In this document: positions 17,106 through 25,138 of the stretch, in pieces | Layout of the letters: each line of letters begins with the position of its first letter | Numbering within the stretch: the stretch's first letter is position 1 | From: DAISKN01 sp964553925 | GTDB taxonomy: Bacteria > Acidobacteriota > Vicinamibacteria > Marinacidobacterales > SMYC01 | DNA length: 64,000 nt | Direction: 5' to 3' | Assembly (NCBI GenBank): GCA_964553925.1 | Contig: CAZKNR010000208.1 | Span: 23,517 to 87,516, forward strand | Translations under genes and position numbers: made by a program | The notes under the pieces: model-generated | Database searches by the model: none | Seen by the model: the letters and a program-made list of their open reading frames with translations, nothing else | What the model was told of the DNA's origin: nothing

Positions 17106-17951
17106 TTGGTCCGTGCCACCGGCGCCGGCGCGGGATGTGGAAGCCACTGGCCCCTCTGTAACGGTGTCGTCATCCCGAGGGAGCCGACCGTCGAGACCCT
17201 GATCGAGCTCAGCCATCGTCTGTCGAGCGGCCTGCTGGGAATCCTGGTCGTCGCCTTCACCGTCTCTCTCTTCCGGGTTCTTCCTTCGGGCCACCCCGCG
17301 CGGCGACTCGCCGTCGTCTCGCTTCTCCTGGTCGTCGCGGAAGCGCTCATCGGGGCGGGACTGGTCCGGTTCGAATGGGTGGCCTCGAACGTTTCCGAGG
17401 CGAGAGTCTACGTGATGGCCTTCCACCTGGTGAACACGTTCCTTCTCCTGGCGGCGATGACCCTTACCGCGTGGCTCGCGGATAAGGACGGGGCGCTCGA
17501 GCGAAGCCCCTCTTCCGGGGCCGCGGCACCCTCGCTGTGCGCGCTTCTCGCCGTACTCGTCGTCGGCGCGAGCGGAGCCGTCACCGCGCTCGGCGACACC
17601 CTGGTCTTCACCGAGGGCATCGCTCCCGCGGACTCGCGCCTGGTCGCGAAGCTGGTGGCCTCGCGCTTCTACCATCCGACGACGGCCCTCCTCGCCTTCG
17701 CCGTCGTCGCCGCAGTCGTGCTCCGGCTCCGGCCCAGAGTCGGAGAGAGAGCGCGTCGCCACGGCCTTACGGCCCTCGCGGTCTTCGCGGCTCAGCTTCT
17801 TCTCGGGGCCGTCAACGTCTTCCTCAAGGCGCCGGTCTGGATGCAGCTCGTTCACCTGGGAGCCGCGGATGTGCTCTGGATATTCCTGGTGCTGATGACG
17901 GCCGAGGCGTTGACGACGGCCCGGGGAACCCCGGGGTCTGCTATGCTTTAG
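17106..17951 (+). CDS. ctaA: Heme A synthase (COX15/CtaA)
   Basis: Integral membrane enzyme that oxidises heme O to heme A. Family features: VRATGAGAGCGSHWPLCNG after helix 1, and His residues in ELSHRLSSG, AFHLVNTF, FYHPTTA and QLVHLGAAD for heme binding. The TTG at 17106 is the only standard start in the open stretch but falls after helix 1. Conserved-looking sequence (RFLATAAWWLLGYTV...) extends upstream in frame to about 17040, so the real start is probably a rare codon such as ATT at 16986. It is the last gene of the respiratory operon. Confidence 0.88.
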   Translation: MVRATGAGAGCGSHWPLCNGVVIPREPTVETLIELSHRLSSGLLGILVVAFTVSLFRVLPSGHPARRLAVVSLLLVVAEALIGAGLVRFEWVASNVSEARVYVMAFHLVNTFLLLAAMTLTAWLADKDGALERSPSSGAAAPSLCALLAVLVVGASGAVTALGDTLVFTEGIAPADSRLVAKLVASRFYHPTTALLAFAVVAAVVLRLRPRVGERARRHGLTALAVFAAQLLLGAVNVFLKAPVWMQLVHLGAADVLWIFLVLMTAEALTTARGTPGSAML

Positions 17952-17970
17952 AGAATCCTCGAAAAACTTC

Positions 17971-17976
17971 GGAGGT
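17971..17976 (+). promoter_or_regulatory. Ribosome site fixing a TTG start
   Basis: GGAGGT lies five bases before the TTG at 17982, which sets the start of the deacetylase/caspase fusion. A TATGCT box at 17942-17947 is a possible -10 element, but no -35 box is found at the right distance. Confidence 0.6.
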
Positions 17977-17981
17977 TTCTC

Positions 17982-20558
17982 TTGAAGGCATCCCCTTTCG
18001 TCGCCTTCGTTCTGCTTGCGGGTGCTGCGAGCTTCGCCTGGGCGCAGACCCGTCCCGCGGCCGATCTCGACCGCGCGCTCCGGCTCTACCGGACGATTCT
18101 CGTCGTCCTCGACGACGCGGAGACGGGCGACCCGGCACGGCGCGACGCGCTCGAGTCCGCCGCCCGCCGTCTGTACCACGAGAAGGAGACGCTTCTCCAC
18201 GATCTCGAAGTGAGAATCGGGAGCGACTCGGAGGTCGCTGCCGCTCTCACCGACACGCTGGGGCGAGACGACCTCGAGCCCCTGGACCGACTTGCATTCG
18301 GAGACCTGATCGAAGCCGCGGTTGGAACCAACTCCGCGCGAGGAGCCGATGAGGCGCTCGCGGCGCTTCGGCGATGGAACGACGAGCTCACACGCACCCG
18401 CGAGGCGCTCGACGACGAAGTTGGTCTGTCACGCGGTGCTTCGGCCCGCGAGCAGTGGAAACGTTACATCGCCGGGCTTCGGCGAGCCATCGACTCCGAC
18501 GTCGTTCTGCGCGACTTCCCTCTCACGCGCGAGCCCGGGTCGCGTGGGGGCTCGCCTTACGGTGAGAACGCGGTCTTCGGCTACCAGCTCCCGAAAAAAC
18601 ACCTCGTCCTCACGTTCGACGACGGTCCTCACTCGAAGCATACCGGCGCCATCCTGAAGATTCTGGAGGAGCACGGCGTCAGCGCGTACTTTTTCGCCGT
18701 CGGACGAAACCTCGGGAGTGTCGCGGCGGACGGCACCGTCACCTGGACCCGGGCGAGCACCAGCAGCCGACTGACTCACGAGGCGGGGCACTTCCTCGTG
18801 AACCATTCGTTCTCGCACAGGCAGATGCCGAAGCTGGACGACGAAGAGCGCCAGCAGGAAGTCGCCCTTACGAACCAGCTGATCGAGAAGATCTCCGGGA
18901 GCTCGGCGAGCTTCTTCCGTCCGCCCTACGGGGATACGACCCTGGAGCTCACCGAGGAGCTCGCGGACAAGGGAATCACATCCGTGCTCTGGAACATCGA
19001 CTCCTGGGACTGGGGTGACCCGGTCCCCGAGTCCATCGTGGAGCGCGTCGTCGAGCGGGTCGAGAAAGCGGAGCGAGGGATCCTGTTGTTCCATGACGTC
19101 CACAAGCAGACGGTCGCGGCGCTTCCGGGTATCCTCGACGCTCTCACGGCGCGGGGATACTCGTTCGCAACGCTCGAGGGGACGCCCGCGCCGGCGCCCA
19201 AGGCGATTACCGGGCTCGAACGACCCCGCTCCCTCGGCTCCGGAGCCGGGGACGAGACCGTTCGACCGGGCTACTACGAAAAGAGCTTCGCCCTCATCGT
19301 CGGCATCAACGACTACCAGAGCTGGCCGAGACTCCAGTACGCCGTCAACGACGCCACCACGATCGAATCCACCCTCGTCGAGCACTTCGGATTTGCTCGG
19401 GAGAACGTGATTCGGCTCATCGACCGCGAAGCGACACGGGAGCGGATCGTCGAGGCTCTCGGAGGGACTCTTGCCGACGCCCGCCGTGTCGGTCCGGACG
19501 ACCGGGTGCTGGTCTTCTTCGCCGGACACGGCGCGACGAGGAAGCTCCCCTCCGGCAAGGAGCTCGGGTACATCATCCCGGCGGACGCGGAGCTCGACTC
19601 TTATCCTGTGCGCTCCATCAGCATGACCGAGCTCAAGGACTTCTCGGAGCTCATCCCGGCGAAGCACGTCTACTTCGTCATGGACTCCTGTTACAGCGGC
19701 CTCGCGCTGACTCGTGGCGGCGGCGGAAGCTACGCGGAGGAGGTCACCCACCGGCGGGCCCGGCAAATTCTGACCGCGGGCGGGGCTGACGAGATCGTCG
19801 CCGACAACGGGCCCGCGGGTCATTCCATCTTCACCTGGACGCTTCTCCAGGGTCTACAGGGGCTCGCTGACCTCGACGGAAATGGCGTTCTCACCGCGAC
19901 TGAGCTCGGGGCATTCGCCGCGCCCATCGTGTCGAAGTTCTCGAGCCAGACGCCGGCTTTCGGCAACCTCGAGGGAAGCGAGGGGGGAGAGTTCGTGTTC
20001 TCGCTCGAGCTCGAGAACCTGTCGCAGATGAGCCAGGCGCTCGACCGTGAGGCCATGGCGGTGAGCGCCGAGCTCGAGAGTCTCCAAAGAGAGCTCACCT
20101 CCAAGCTGGAGCGAAACCTGGAGCTTCGAAAGCAAGTCGAAGAGCTCCGAAGCTCGGGCCCAGTCGAGATTGCCGAGCTCTCCCACGAGGAGAGGCTCGC
20201 ACAGGCGAACCGCCACCACGCGCTGGGGCTGCAGTACTTCCGGGAGGAGCGTCATGAGCTCGCGCTTCGAGAGCTCGACGAGGCGGTCCGGCTGAATCCG
20301 GCGAACCCGACGATCGTCAACAACTACGGGTTCGTTCTCTATCGGCTGGGCCGCTTCGAAGATTCACTCGAATGGTTCGAGAAAACCATCGCCCTCGACC
20401 CCGGCCGCGCCGTCGTCCATCTGAACCTCGCCGACGCCCTGTGGAAGCTCGGCCGTGAGGACGAAGCCCGGCCCCGCTACCGTCGCTACCTCGAGCTCTG
20501 GCCTTCCTCACCGCGCCGGAAGGAGATCGAGCGCCTGATCGACAACGTTCCACGCTAG
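17982..20558 (+). CDS. Secreted polysaccharide deacetylase / caspase-like / TPR fusion
   Basis: 858 aa. Signal peptide (residues 1-22, ending AWAQ); helical region to about 190; NodB polysaccharide-deacetylase domain (about 205-400) with TFDDGP (211-216), metal-site NHSFSH (274-279), FFRPPYG (311-317) and a C-terminal LLFHDVH (369-374). A caspase-like (peptidase C14) domain follows (about 434-660) with the dyad His516 (FFAGHG) and Cys570 (MDSCYSG), and an EF-hand-like DLDGNGVLTATE. A coiled coil (about 685-725) and TPR repeats (about 735-850) end the protein. Each domain keeps its catalytic residues. The fusion suggests cell-wall glycan editing tied to proteolysis in the periplasm; the target is unknown. 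It converges with the kinase gene (four-base overlap). Confidence 0.92.
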   Translation: MKASPFVAFVLLAGAASFAWAQTRPAADLDRALRLYRTILVVLDDAETGDPARRDALESAARRLYHEKETLLHDLEVRIGSDSEVAAALTDTLGRDDLEPLDRLAFGDLIEAAVGTNSARGADEALAALRRWNDELTRTREALDDEVGLSRGASAREQWKRYIAGLRRAIDSDVVLRDFPLTREPGSRGGSPYGENAVFGYQLPKKHLVLTFDDGPHSKHTGAILKILEEHGVSAYFFAVGRNLGSVAADGTVTWTRASTSSRLTHEAGHFLVNHSFSHRQMPKLDDEERQQEVALTNQLIEKISGSSASFFRPPYGDTTLELTEELADKGITSVLWNIDSWDWGDPVPESIVERVVERVEKAERGILLFHDVHKQTVAALPGILDALTARGYSFATLEGTPAPAPKAITGLERPRSLGSGAGDETVRPGYYEKSFALIVGINDYQSWPRLQYAVNDATTIESTLVEHFGFARENVIRLIDREATRERIVEALGGTLADARRVGPDDRVLVFFAGHGATRKLPSGKELGYIIPADAELDSYPVRSISMTELKDFSELIPAKHVYFVMDSCYSGLALTRGGGGSYAEEVTHRRARQILTAGGADEIVADNGPAGHSIFTWTLLQGLQGLADLDGNGVLTATELGAFAAPIVSKFSSQTPAFGNLEGSEGGEFVFSLELENLSQMSQALDREAMAVSAELESLQRELTSKLERNLELRKQVEELRSSGPVEIAELSHEERLAQANRHHALGLQYFREERHELALRELDEAVRLNPANPTIVNNYGFVLYRLGRFEDSLEWFEKTIALDPGRAVVHLNLADALWKLGREDEARPRYRRYLELWPSSPRRKEIERLIDNVPR

Positions 20559-22366
20559 TCTAGGCGAAAGTGCTGGCGGATTCGGTAGCGGAGGCGCACG
20601 GGACGGCCGTCGCGTGAAGGCGGCTCGAAGCGCCACTCGGAAACCGCTTTCAGAACGGCTTCGTCGAGGGTCGGGCCCCCGGATTCGACTACCTGGAGCT
20701 CTTCGGGGATACCGGTCTCGGAGATCACCATCGAGACGGTCACGATCCCGCTCACCTTGCGCTTGCGAGCGGCTTCGGGGTAGCGAGCGAACTCGCCGGA
20801 GATCTTCCTCGGCGGGCTGACGCCTGGGTCCCCGAGCTCCGCGACCCTCGGAAGGGGCGCGCTCTCGGGCGTCTTGACCGCGGGCCTGGGCGCGGCGACC
20901 GGATTCAACCGAGCCACGTATTGGAGGCTCTCCCCGAAACGGGCGTCGATCCGGGTGCGGAATGACTCGTGCCCTCGGTGGCGGACTTCGACCTGGTGGA
21001 TGCCTTCCTCGAGGGCGAGCTCCGCGAGAGGAGTGCGACCGACCTCCTTGCCGTCGACGAGAACCGCGGCGAGAGACGGCGTGCTGGTGATCGAGAGGAG
21101 CGCCCGGGCCGGCTGAAGGGCGAAGACCAGGGGCTTCGCGCCGGGCGCGGGCCTCACGACCTCCGTGGCCCGCACGAATCCCTCCTTGACGACCGCGACC
21201 TCGTGGTCCCCCCGAGCGATGCCGTTCAGGGTTAATGGCGTGGTTCCGACCTGAACGCCGTCGAGCCATACGGTCGCGCCCGAGGGGGAGCTATCGACCT
21301 GTAGAGGAATGGAAGCCTTCGTAGCCCAGAAAAGCACCGCTCCGACCGCGAGTAAAAGCGCCGCCCCTATCCCGAGCACAAACGGCAGGCGGTCACGCTG
21401 CGGCGATCCGGCTCTCGGATTCGGGCGGCGCTCGGTAGTGCTTGCGCTCGGCCGCAGCGCCGTTCGAATGGAAGTCTCCAGTTCTGCGAATCCCTCCACG
21501 ACGGCAACCGAGGAGCGCCTCGGCTGCGGCTCCGGCGCGTCCATGAGGGCGACGATCGCTTCGAGCTCCTTCAAGTTGAGCTCGGTGACGAAGCCGGCGG
21601 CATCGCAGAATCGCTCTTCCGGAAGCTTCGAGAGCGCCCGTTCGAAGAGCTCGTCGTAGCGCAGCGGGAGAGCGGCGTTGAAGTGTCGGGGCGGCAATGG
21701 AGATTCGTGCACCACCTGGTGAAGGAGCGTCGTGATGTTCTTCCCCGCGAAGGGCCGAGCTCCGGTGAGCATCTCGTAAGTCACGACGGCGAGGGCGTAG
21801 AGATCGGCCTTTGGAGTGGGCTCGAACCCCTGGATCTGCTCCGGAGCCATGTAGGCGGGCGACCCGAGGGACTGTCCGGCACGGGTGAGCACCGTGGTGT
21901 CGAGATGAGCGAGTCCGAAGTCCATCAGCTTCGGAACGCCTCGATCCGCCAGCATGATGTTGGCAGGCTTCACGTCCCGGTGGACGACACCGCGCTGATG
22001 CGCGTAATCGAGAGCGGCGGCGATGGGCGCGACGATGCCGAGGGTCTCGTCGAGCGGCAAGGGACTCTTGCCGGCGACGTGCGCCTGGAGCGTCTCGCCC
22101 TTGACCAGCTCCATCACGAAGAAGCTGTCGCCCACGTCGAAGATGGTGACGATGTTGGGGTGGTTCAGCTTGCCGGCAGCCTGGGCCTCGCGGCGGAAGC
22201 GGCCCAGGATCTCCTCCTGCTGCCGCTTGGGGAACTCGTCGAGGTTCAGGGTCTTGATCGCGACTTCCCGGCCCACGATCGGGTCTCGCGCTCGGTAGAC
22301 CTTTCCCATGGCACCCCGCCCCAGCTCGGCGAGAATTTCGTAGCGCCCGAGACGAGTCGGAATCAT
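20555..22366 (-). CDS. Ser/Thr protein kinase with PEGA repeats and TonB C-terminal domain
   Basis: About 603 aa from the ATG at 22366, which opens with IPTRLGRYEILAELGRGAMGKVY, the usual kinase start; the frame is open further upstream but that part overlaps the divergent gene. The Hanks-type kinase is complete: Lys38 (VAIK), HRDVKPAN with Asp131, and DFG (149-151). A membrane helix (about 325-347) leads to two PEGA domains (SSPSGATVWLDGVQVGTTPL and STPSLAAVLVDGKEVGRTPL) and a TonB-C-like domain (YPEAARKRKVSGIVTVSMVI ... WRFEPP). The extracytoplasmic part may sense or tether to the envelope and so control the kinase. The stop overlaps the convergent fusion gene. Confidence 0.9.
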   Translation of the reverse strand: MIPTRLGRYEILAELGRGAMGKVYRARDPIVGREVAIKTLNLDEFPKRQQEEILGRFRREAQAAGKLNHPNIVTIFDVGDSFFVMELVKGETLQAHVAGKSPLPLDETLGIVAPIAAALDYAHQRGVVHRDVKPANIMLADRGVPKLMDFGLAHLDTTVLTRAGQSLGSPAYMAPEQIQGFEPTPKADLYALAVVTYEMLTGARPFAGKNITTLLHQVVHESPLPPRHFNAALPLRYDELFERALSKLPEERFCDAAGFVTELNLKELEAIVALMDAPEPQPRRSSVAVVEGFAELETSIRTALRPSASTTERRPNPRAGSPQRDRLPFVLGIGAALLLAVGAVLFWATKASIPLQVDSSPSGATVWLDGVQVGTTPLTLNGIARGDHEVAVVKEGFVRATEVVRPAPGAKPLVFALQPARALLSITSTPSLAAVLVDGKEVGRTPLAELALEEGIHQVEVRHRGHESFRTRIDARFGESLQYVARLNPVAAPRPAVKTPESAPLPRVAELGDPGVSPPRKISGEFARYPEAARKRKVSGIVTVSMVISETGIPEELQVVESGGPTLDEAVLKAVSEWRFEPPSRDGRPVRLRYRIRQHFRLD

Positions 22367-22420
22367 GGAAACTGGGTCCCCCAACCCGGACAATAGGGTA
22401 TCCCAACCGACCCCGGGCGG

Positions 22421-22426
22421 TATACT
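22421..22426 (+). promoter_or_regulatory. -10 element adjoining a start codon
   Basis: TATACT ends seven bases before the ATG at 22434, so transcription would begin at or next to the start codon (leaderless mRNA). No convincing -35 box is present. Confidence 0.4.
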
Positions 22427-22433
22427 CGTCCCC

Positions 22434-22859
22434 ATGTCGGCAAGGACGACAATGACGAATGACGAGATCGAAGTTTTCCTCAGTCGACCGTTGCACGCAA
22501 TCGTCGGCACCCTCTCACGAAACGGCGCACCCCAACTGAGTCCGGTCTGGTACCTCTACGAGGACCGCCTTCTCTACTTCGGCATCATTGCCGGCACCGC
22601 GAAGCACCGAAACATCCAGCGGGATCCGCGGATCTCCGTCTGCGTCGACGGCGGCCGCGATGACGTCCGGACCGTCCTCTTTCACGGCCGAGCGGGCCTC
22701 ATCGAAGACGCCGGGGACGAGATGAGGTGGCGTATCGTCCGCCGTTACTACGACACCGAGGAGGAGGCGCGGAGCTACTACGACAGCCTTCGCGACGTCC
22801 CGGCACTCCTCGTGGTCCTCGAGCCCGAGCGAGTGATCACCCAGGACTTCAACGACTAG
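22434..22859 (+). CDS. Pyridoxamine 5'-phosphate oxidase-like flavin/F420 protein
   Basis: 141 aa with the split-barrel flavin-binding pattern: HAIVGTLSRNGAPQLSPVWYLYEDRLLYFG, then RDPRISVCVDGG and TVLFHGRAGLIED. Family members bind FMN or F420 and reduce diverse substrates; which applies here is not visible. Start candidates are the ATGs at 22434 and 22452; 22434 fits the nearby TATACT box. It is divergent from the kinase and only five bases from the end of the convergent M20 peptidase gene. Confidence 0.85.
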   Translation: MSARTTMTNDEIEVFLSRPLHAIVGTLSRNGAPQLSPVWYLYEDRLLYFGIIAGTAKHRNIQRDPRISVCVDGGRDDVRTVLFHGRAGLIEDAGDEMRWRIVRRYYDTEEEARSYYDSLRDVPALLVVLEPERVITQDFND

Positions 22860-22864
22860 ACAGA

Positions 22865-24169
22865 CTAGAGCTCCGCGATCAAGGAGCCGTATACCCGCGC
22901 GCAGGTCATCATCTCGTCGATCGACGCCCAGAGGTACCGCTCGGGACCGTCGGGAGCCCCCGCGGGACCGTAGAGGCAACAGGGAATGCCTGCCGCTTTC
23001 AGGTGAGAGGTGTCGTTTCCCGAGTACCCGCTCGGAAGGGAGACGCCGACCTTCGGAGCCGAGCCACTGACCGCCGCCACGTGCTTCGCGACTCGCTGGA
23101 CGAAGGGGCTTTCGGGGGAGACCGAGAACGGCATCATGACCTCTCTCAGGCACCGGCGCTCGGGCTTCATCGGAAACTCGATCTCGTACTTCAGGTCCCG
23201 GTCCTCGCGCGCGAGCCCATCGAGCGCGCGCTTCAAGTCGGCGACGACCGTTTCCGGGGTCATGCCCTCGGTGAAGCGGATGTCCACGTAGAGCGTCGCG
23301 AAATCGGGAACGATGTTCGGTCCTCGGAGCTCGACCTTTCGGCCACGGCCACCGATGATGCTCCCGACGTTCAGGAGGGGAAGAGCGGGAAGGTCGGGGT
23401 CGGGCTTGCCCTCGAGCTCCAGGGTCTCGAGGGTCTGGGCCACTTTGCCCGCCTTCAATATGGCGTTCACACCCTGTTCCTTCCTCGAGATGTGAGCGGT
23501 GCGACCGAGGACGTGGACTGCGAGCTGCATCACCCCCGCGTGCTTGGTGAGCACGTTTCCGGCGCCGTGCGGCTCGGTCACGATCGCCGCGTCGGTCTTT
23601 ACGCCCGAGCGCAGCAGGTGAGCGGTGCCGGCGCCTCCCTGCAGCTCTCCGACGACGCAGGCGAGGATCAGCTCGCCCTGTCGGGGAAACCCGGCCCTCT
23701 TCGCCGCTGTCGCCGCGGCGATCATCGACGCCACCCCGCCCTTCATGTTTCCGATACCGGCCCCGAAGAACATGTTTCCCTCGGCCGCGGGCTTGAACGG
23801 ATCGCGGGCAAGATCGCTCGGAAGCGGATCGATGTCGATGTGGCCGTTCAGCATCATGCTCTCGCCGCCGCCTGCGCCGCGAATCCGCGCGATGCACTGG
23901 AGCCGGCCAGGGTCCACCTCCTGGAGCTCGGATTCGAAACCGAGCTTCTGGAAATGACCGTGCAGGAACCGCGCGCATTCGCTCTCCTCGGTGGTGAAGC
24001 TCGGGATCCGACAGAGCGCAGTCGCGAGGTCGAGTAGCTCGTTGCGATCGATCTCGACCGCGGCAGAGGCACTCCGCGAAATCCCGGCGAGCGCCAGGGC
24101 GGAGGCACCCACGACGCCCTCGAGAAAAACCCTTCGTTCCATGGGTTTCGTCGGTTTCATGGGCGTCAT
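22865..24169 (-). CDS. M20-family metallopeptidase/deacylase (ArgE/DapE-like), Tat-exported
   Basis: 434 aa. An N-terminal Tat-like signal (ERRVFLEGVVGASALALAG) precedes the M20 fold. Metal-site motifs are LNGHIDIDPLP (His and Asp), an IGNMKGGVASMI segment, and the Glu pair region VVGELQGGAGT. The dimerisation domain runs about 200-320. Members hydrolyse N-acyl amino acids or small peptides (acetylornithine deacetylase, succinyl-diaminopimelate desuccinylase, carboxypeptidase). The export signal argues for peptide or acyl-amino-acid scavenging rather than biosynthesis. The start could also be an internal ATG nearer the RR motif. Confidence 0.9.
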   Translation of the reverse strand: MTPMKPTKPMERRVFLEGVVGASALALAGISRSASAAVEIDRNELLDLATALCRIPSFTTEESECARFLHGHFQKLGFESELQEVDPGRLQCIARIRGAGGGESMMLNGHIDIDPLPSDLARDPFKPAAEGNMFFGAGIGNMKGGVASMIAAATAAKRAGFPRQGELILACVVGELQGGAGTAHLLRSGVKTDAAIVTEPHGAGNVLTKHAGVMQLAVHVLGRTAHISRKEQGVNAILKAGKVAQTLETLELEGKPDPDLPALPLLNVGSIIGGRGRKVELRGPNIVPDFATLYVDIRFTEGMTPETVVADLKRALDGLAREDRDLKYEIEFPMKPERRCLREVMMPFSVSPESPFVQRVAKHVAAVSGSAPKVGVSLPSGYSGNDTSHLKAAGIPCCLYGPAGAPDGPERYLWASIDEMMTCARVYGSLIAEL

Positions 24170-24208
24170 GCTACACCCGGAGGCCCGGTGCGCGGGAAAT
24201 TACTGAAA

Positions 24209-24243
24209 CGAAAAGCCCTTCCCGGCTTCCGCCGGAAAGGGCT
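24209..24243 (-). terminator. Rho-independent terminator
   Basis: On the minus strand AGCCCTT-T-CCGGC, loop GGAA, GCCGG-G-AAGGGCT forms a 13-bp stem with one mismatch, followed by TTTTCGTTT. It lies 20 bases after the stop of the cupredoxin-like lipoprotein gene. Confidence 0.8.
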
Positions 24244-24262
24244 CTCGAGAGTAGAAAGACGC

Positions 24263-25039
24263 CTACTGAGCGGCCAAGGAGAAGTTGGCTTCCGCCGTGG
24301 CCGTCTCGGCGACGGTGACGGTCATCTCCTTCGTGCCCAGCCGCTCGTGCCAGACTTCGACGGTGTAGGTTCCGGGGGCAACGCCGTCGATGGTAAAGGT
24401 TCCGTCCGCGCCGGTCACGGCGAAGAACGGATGCTCGAGGACGCCAGCGTAGCTGTTCATCCATTTGTGGACGTCGCATTTGAAGGGAACCATCACCTCG
24501 GGAGCGTCGAACGTCCTCTGGGTCTTTAGGTTCTTCACCGGCTGGCCGATGTTGAACTCCTTGTTGTTCTTCGGCATCGCATGGATGTTATGGAGCGTCT
24601 CGTCGCTGTTCACGATCTCGAGAGGCTGGCCCACCTGGATTCCCATCACGTGGGGGTGGTACGTGCAGCCCTGCTGGTCGAGCACCACGGGCTCTTCCGG
24701 GGGCGGAAAGTCGCCCTGGACGCCGCTCTTCAAGTAAACGAAGCTGTTGGCGAGAGCACCGCCTTCGCCCACCACCACGAACTCGGTCGTGACCGGGGCC
24801 GAGTGCATCTTGGCACAGTTCGGGTCCGCGGCCATCTGTATCGGCTCCGCCTTCGGCGCCGCGCCTTCGAGCGTGACCTTTCCTGCGACCTTACCCGCCT
24901 TGGCGGGGTCGACGGCGGGTGCGCTCGGTGTCGGGGCCGGTGTGCCGGAGCTTGCGGCGTGGTCGCTGCCTCCTCCGCCGCCGCAAGCGGCGAGGAGAAG
25001 AGAGAGCGCGAGGGGTGCGATTAGCATCAGATTTTTCAT
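24263..25039 (-). CDS. Cupredoxin-like lipoprotein with carboxypeptidase-regulatory domain
   Basis: 258 aa. Lipobox LLLAAC (Cys about 19), then a Gly/Pro/Ala-rich linker. The core has a plastocyanin-like ligand set: His in ETLHNIHAMP and the Cys, His and Met of PFKCDVHKWM, which fits a type 1 copper site. The C-terminal part (FFAVTGADGTFTIDGVAPGTYTVEVWHE) is a CarboxypepD-regulatory-like beta sandwich. It is probably an outer- or inner-membrane-anchored copper electron carrier. AGGAGGA precedes the ATG, a strong terminator follows, and a 22-bp tandem repeat lies upstream, so it is a single-gene, probably regulated unit. Confidence 0.85.
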   Translation of the reverse strand: MKNLMLIAPLALSLLLAACGGGGGSDHAASSGTPAPTPSAPAVDPAKAGKVAGKVTLEGAAPKAEPIQMAADPNCAKMHSAPVTTEFVVVGEGGALANSFVYLKSGVQGDFPPPEEPVVLDQQGCTYHPHVMGIQVGQPLEIVNSDETLHNIHAMPKNNKEFNIGQPVKNLKTQRTFDAPEVMVPFKCDVHKWMNSYAGVLEHPFFAVTGADGTFTIDGVAPGTYTVEVWHERLGTKEMTVTVAETATAEANFSLAAQ

Positions 25040-25061
25040 TCTTCGATTCCTCCTAAATTTT

Positions 25062-25105
25062 TCGGCGAATTGTTGGCCAATTGTCGGCGAATTGTTGGCG
25101 ATTGC
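25062..25105. repeat. 22-bp tandem repeat upstream of the cupredoxin lipoprotein
   Basis: TCGGCGAATTGTTGGC occurs at 25062-25077 and again, identical, at 25084-25099. The 22-base period equals two helical turns. It lies 22-66 bases upstream of the ATG, where a regulator could bind side by side. Confidence 0.6.
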
Positions 25106-25138
25106 TCGAAGCGTAGGGCGGGGCTCAAACCTCGTAGT

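Noticed and set aside
17919..17936. GC-rich inverted repeat (CCCGGGG/CCCCGGG) at the end of ctaA as a terminator
   Set aside because: It lies inside the coding sequence, has only a two-base loop and lacks a T-run.
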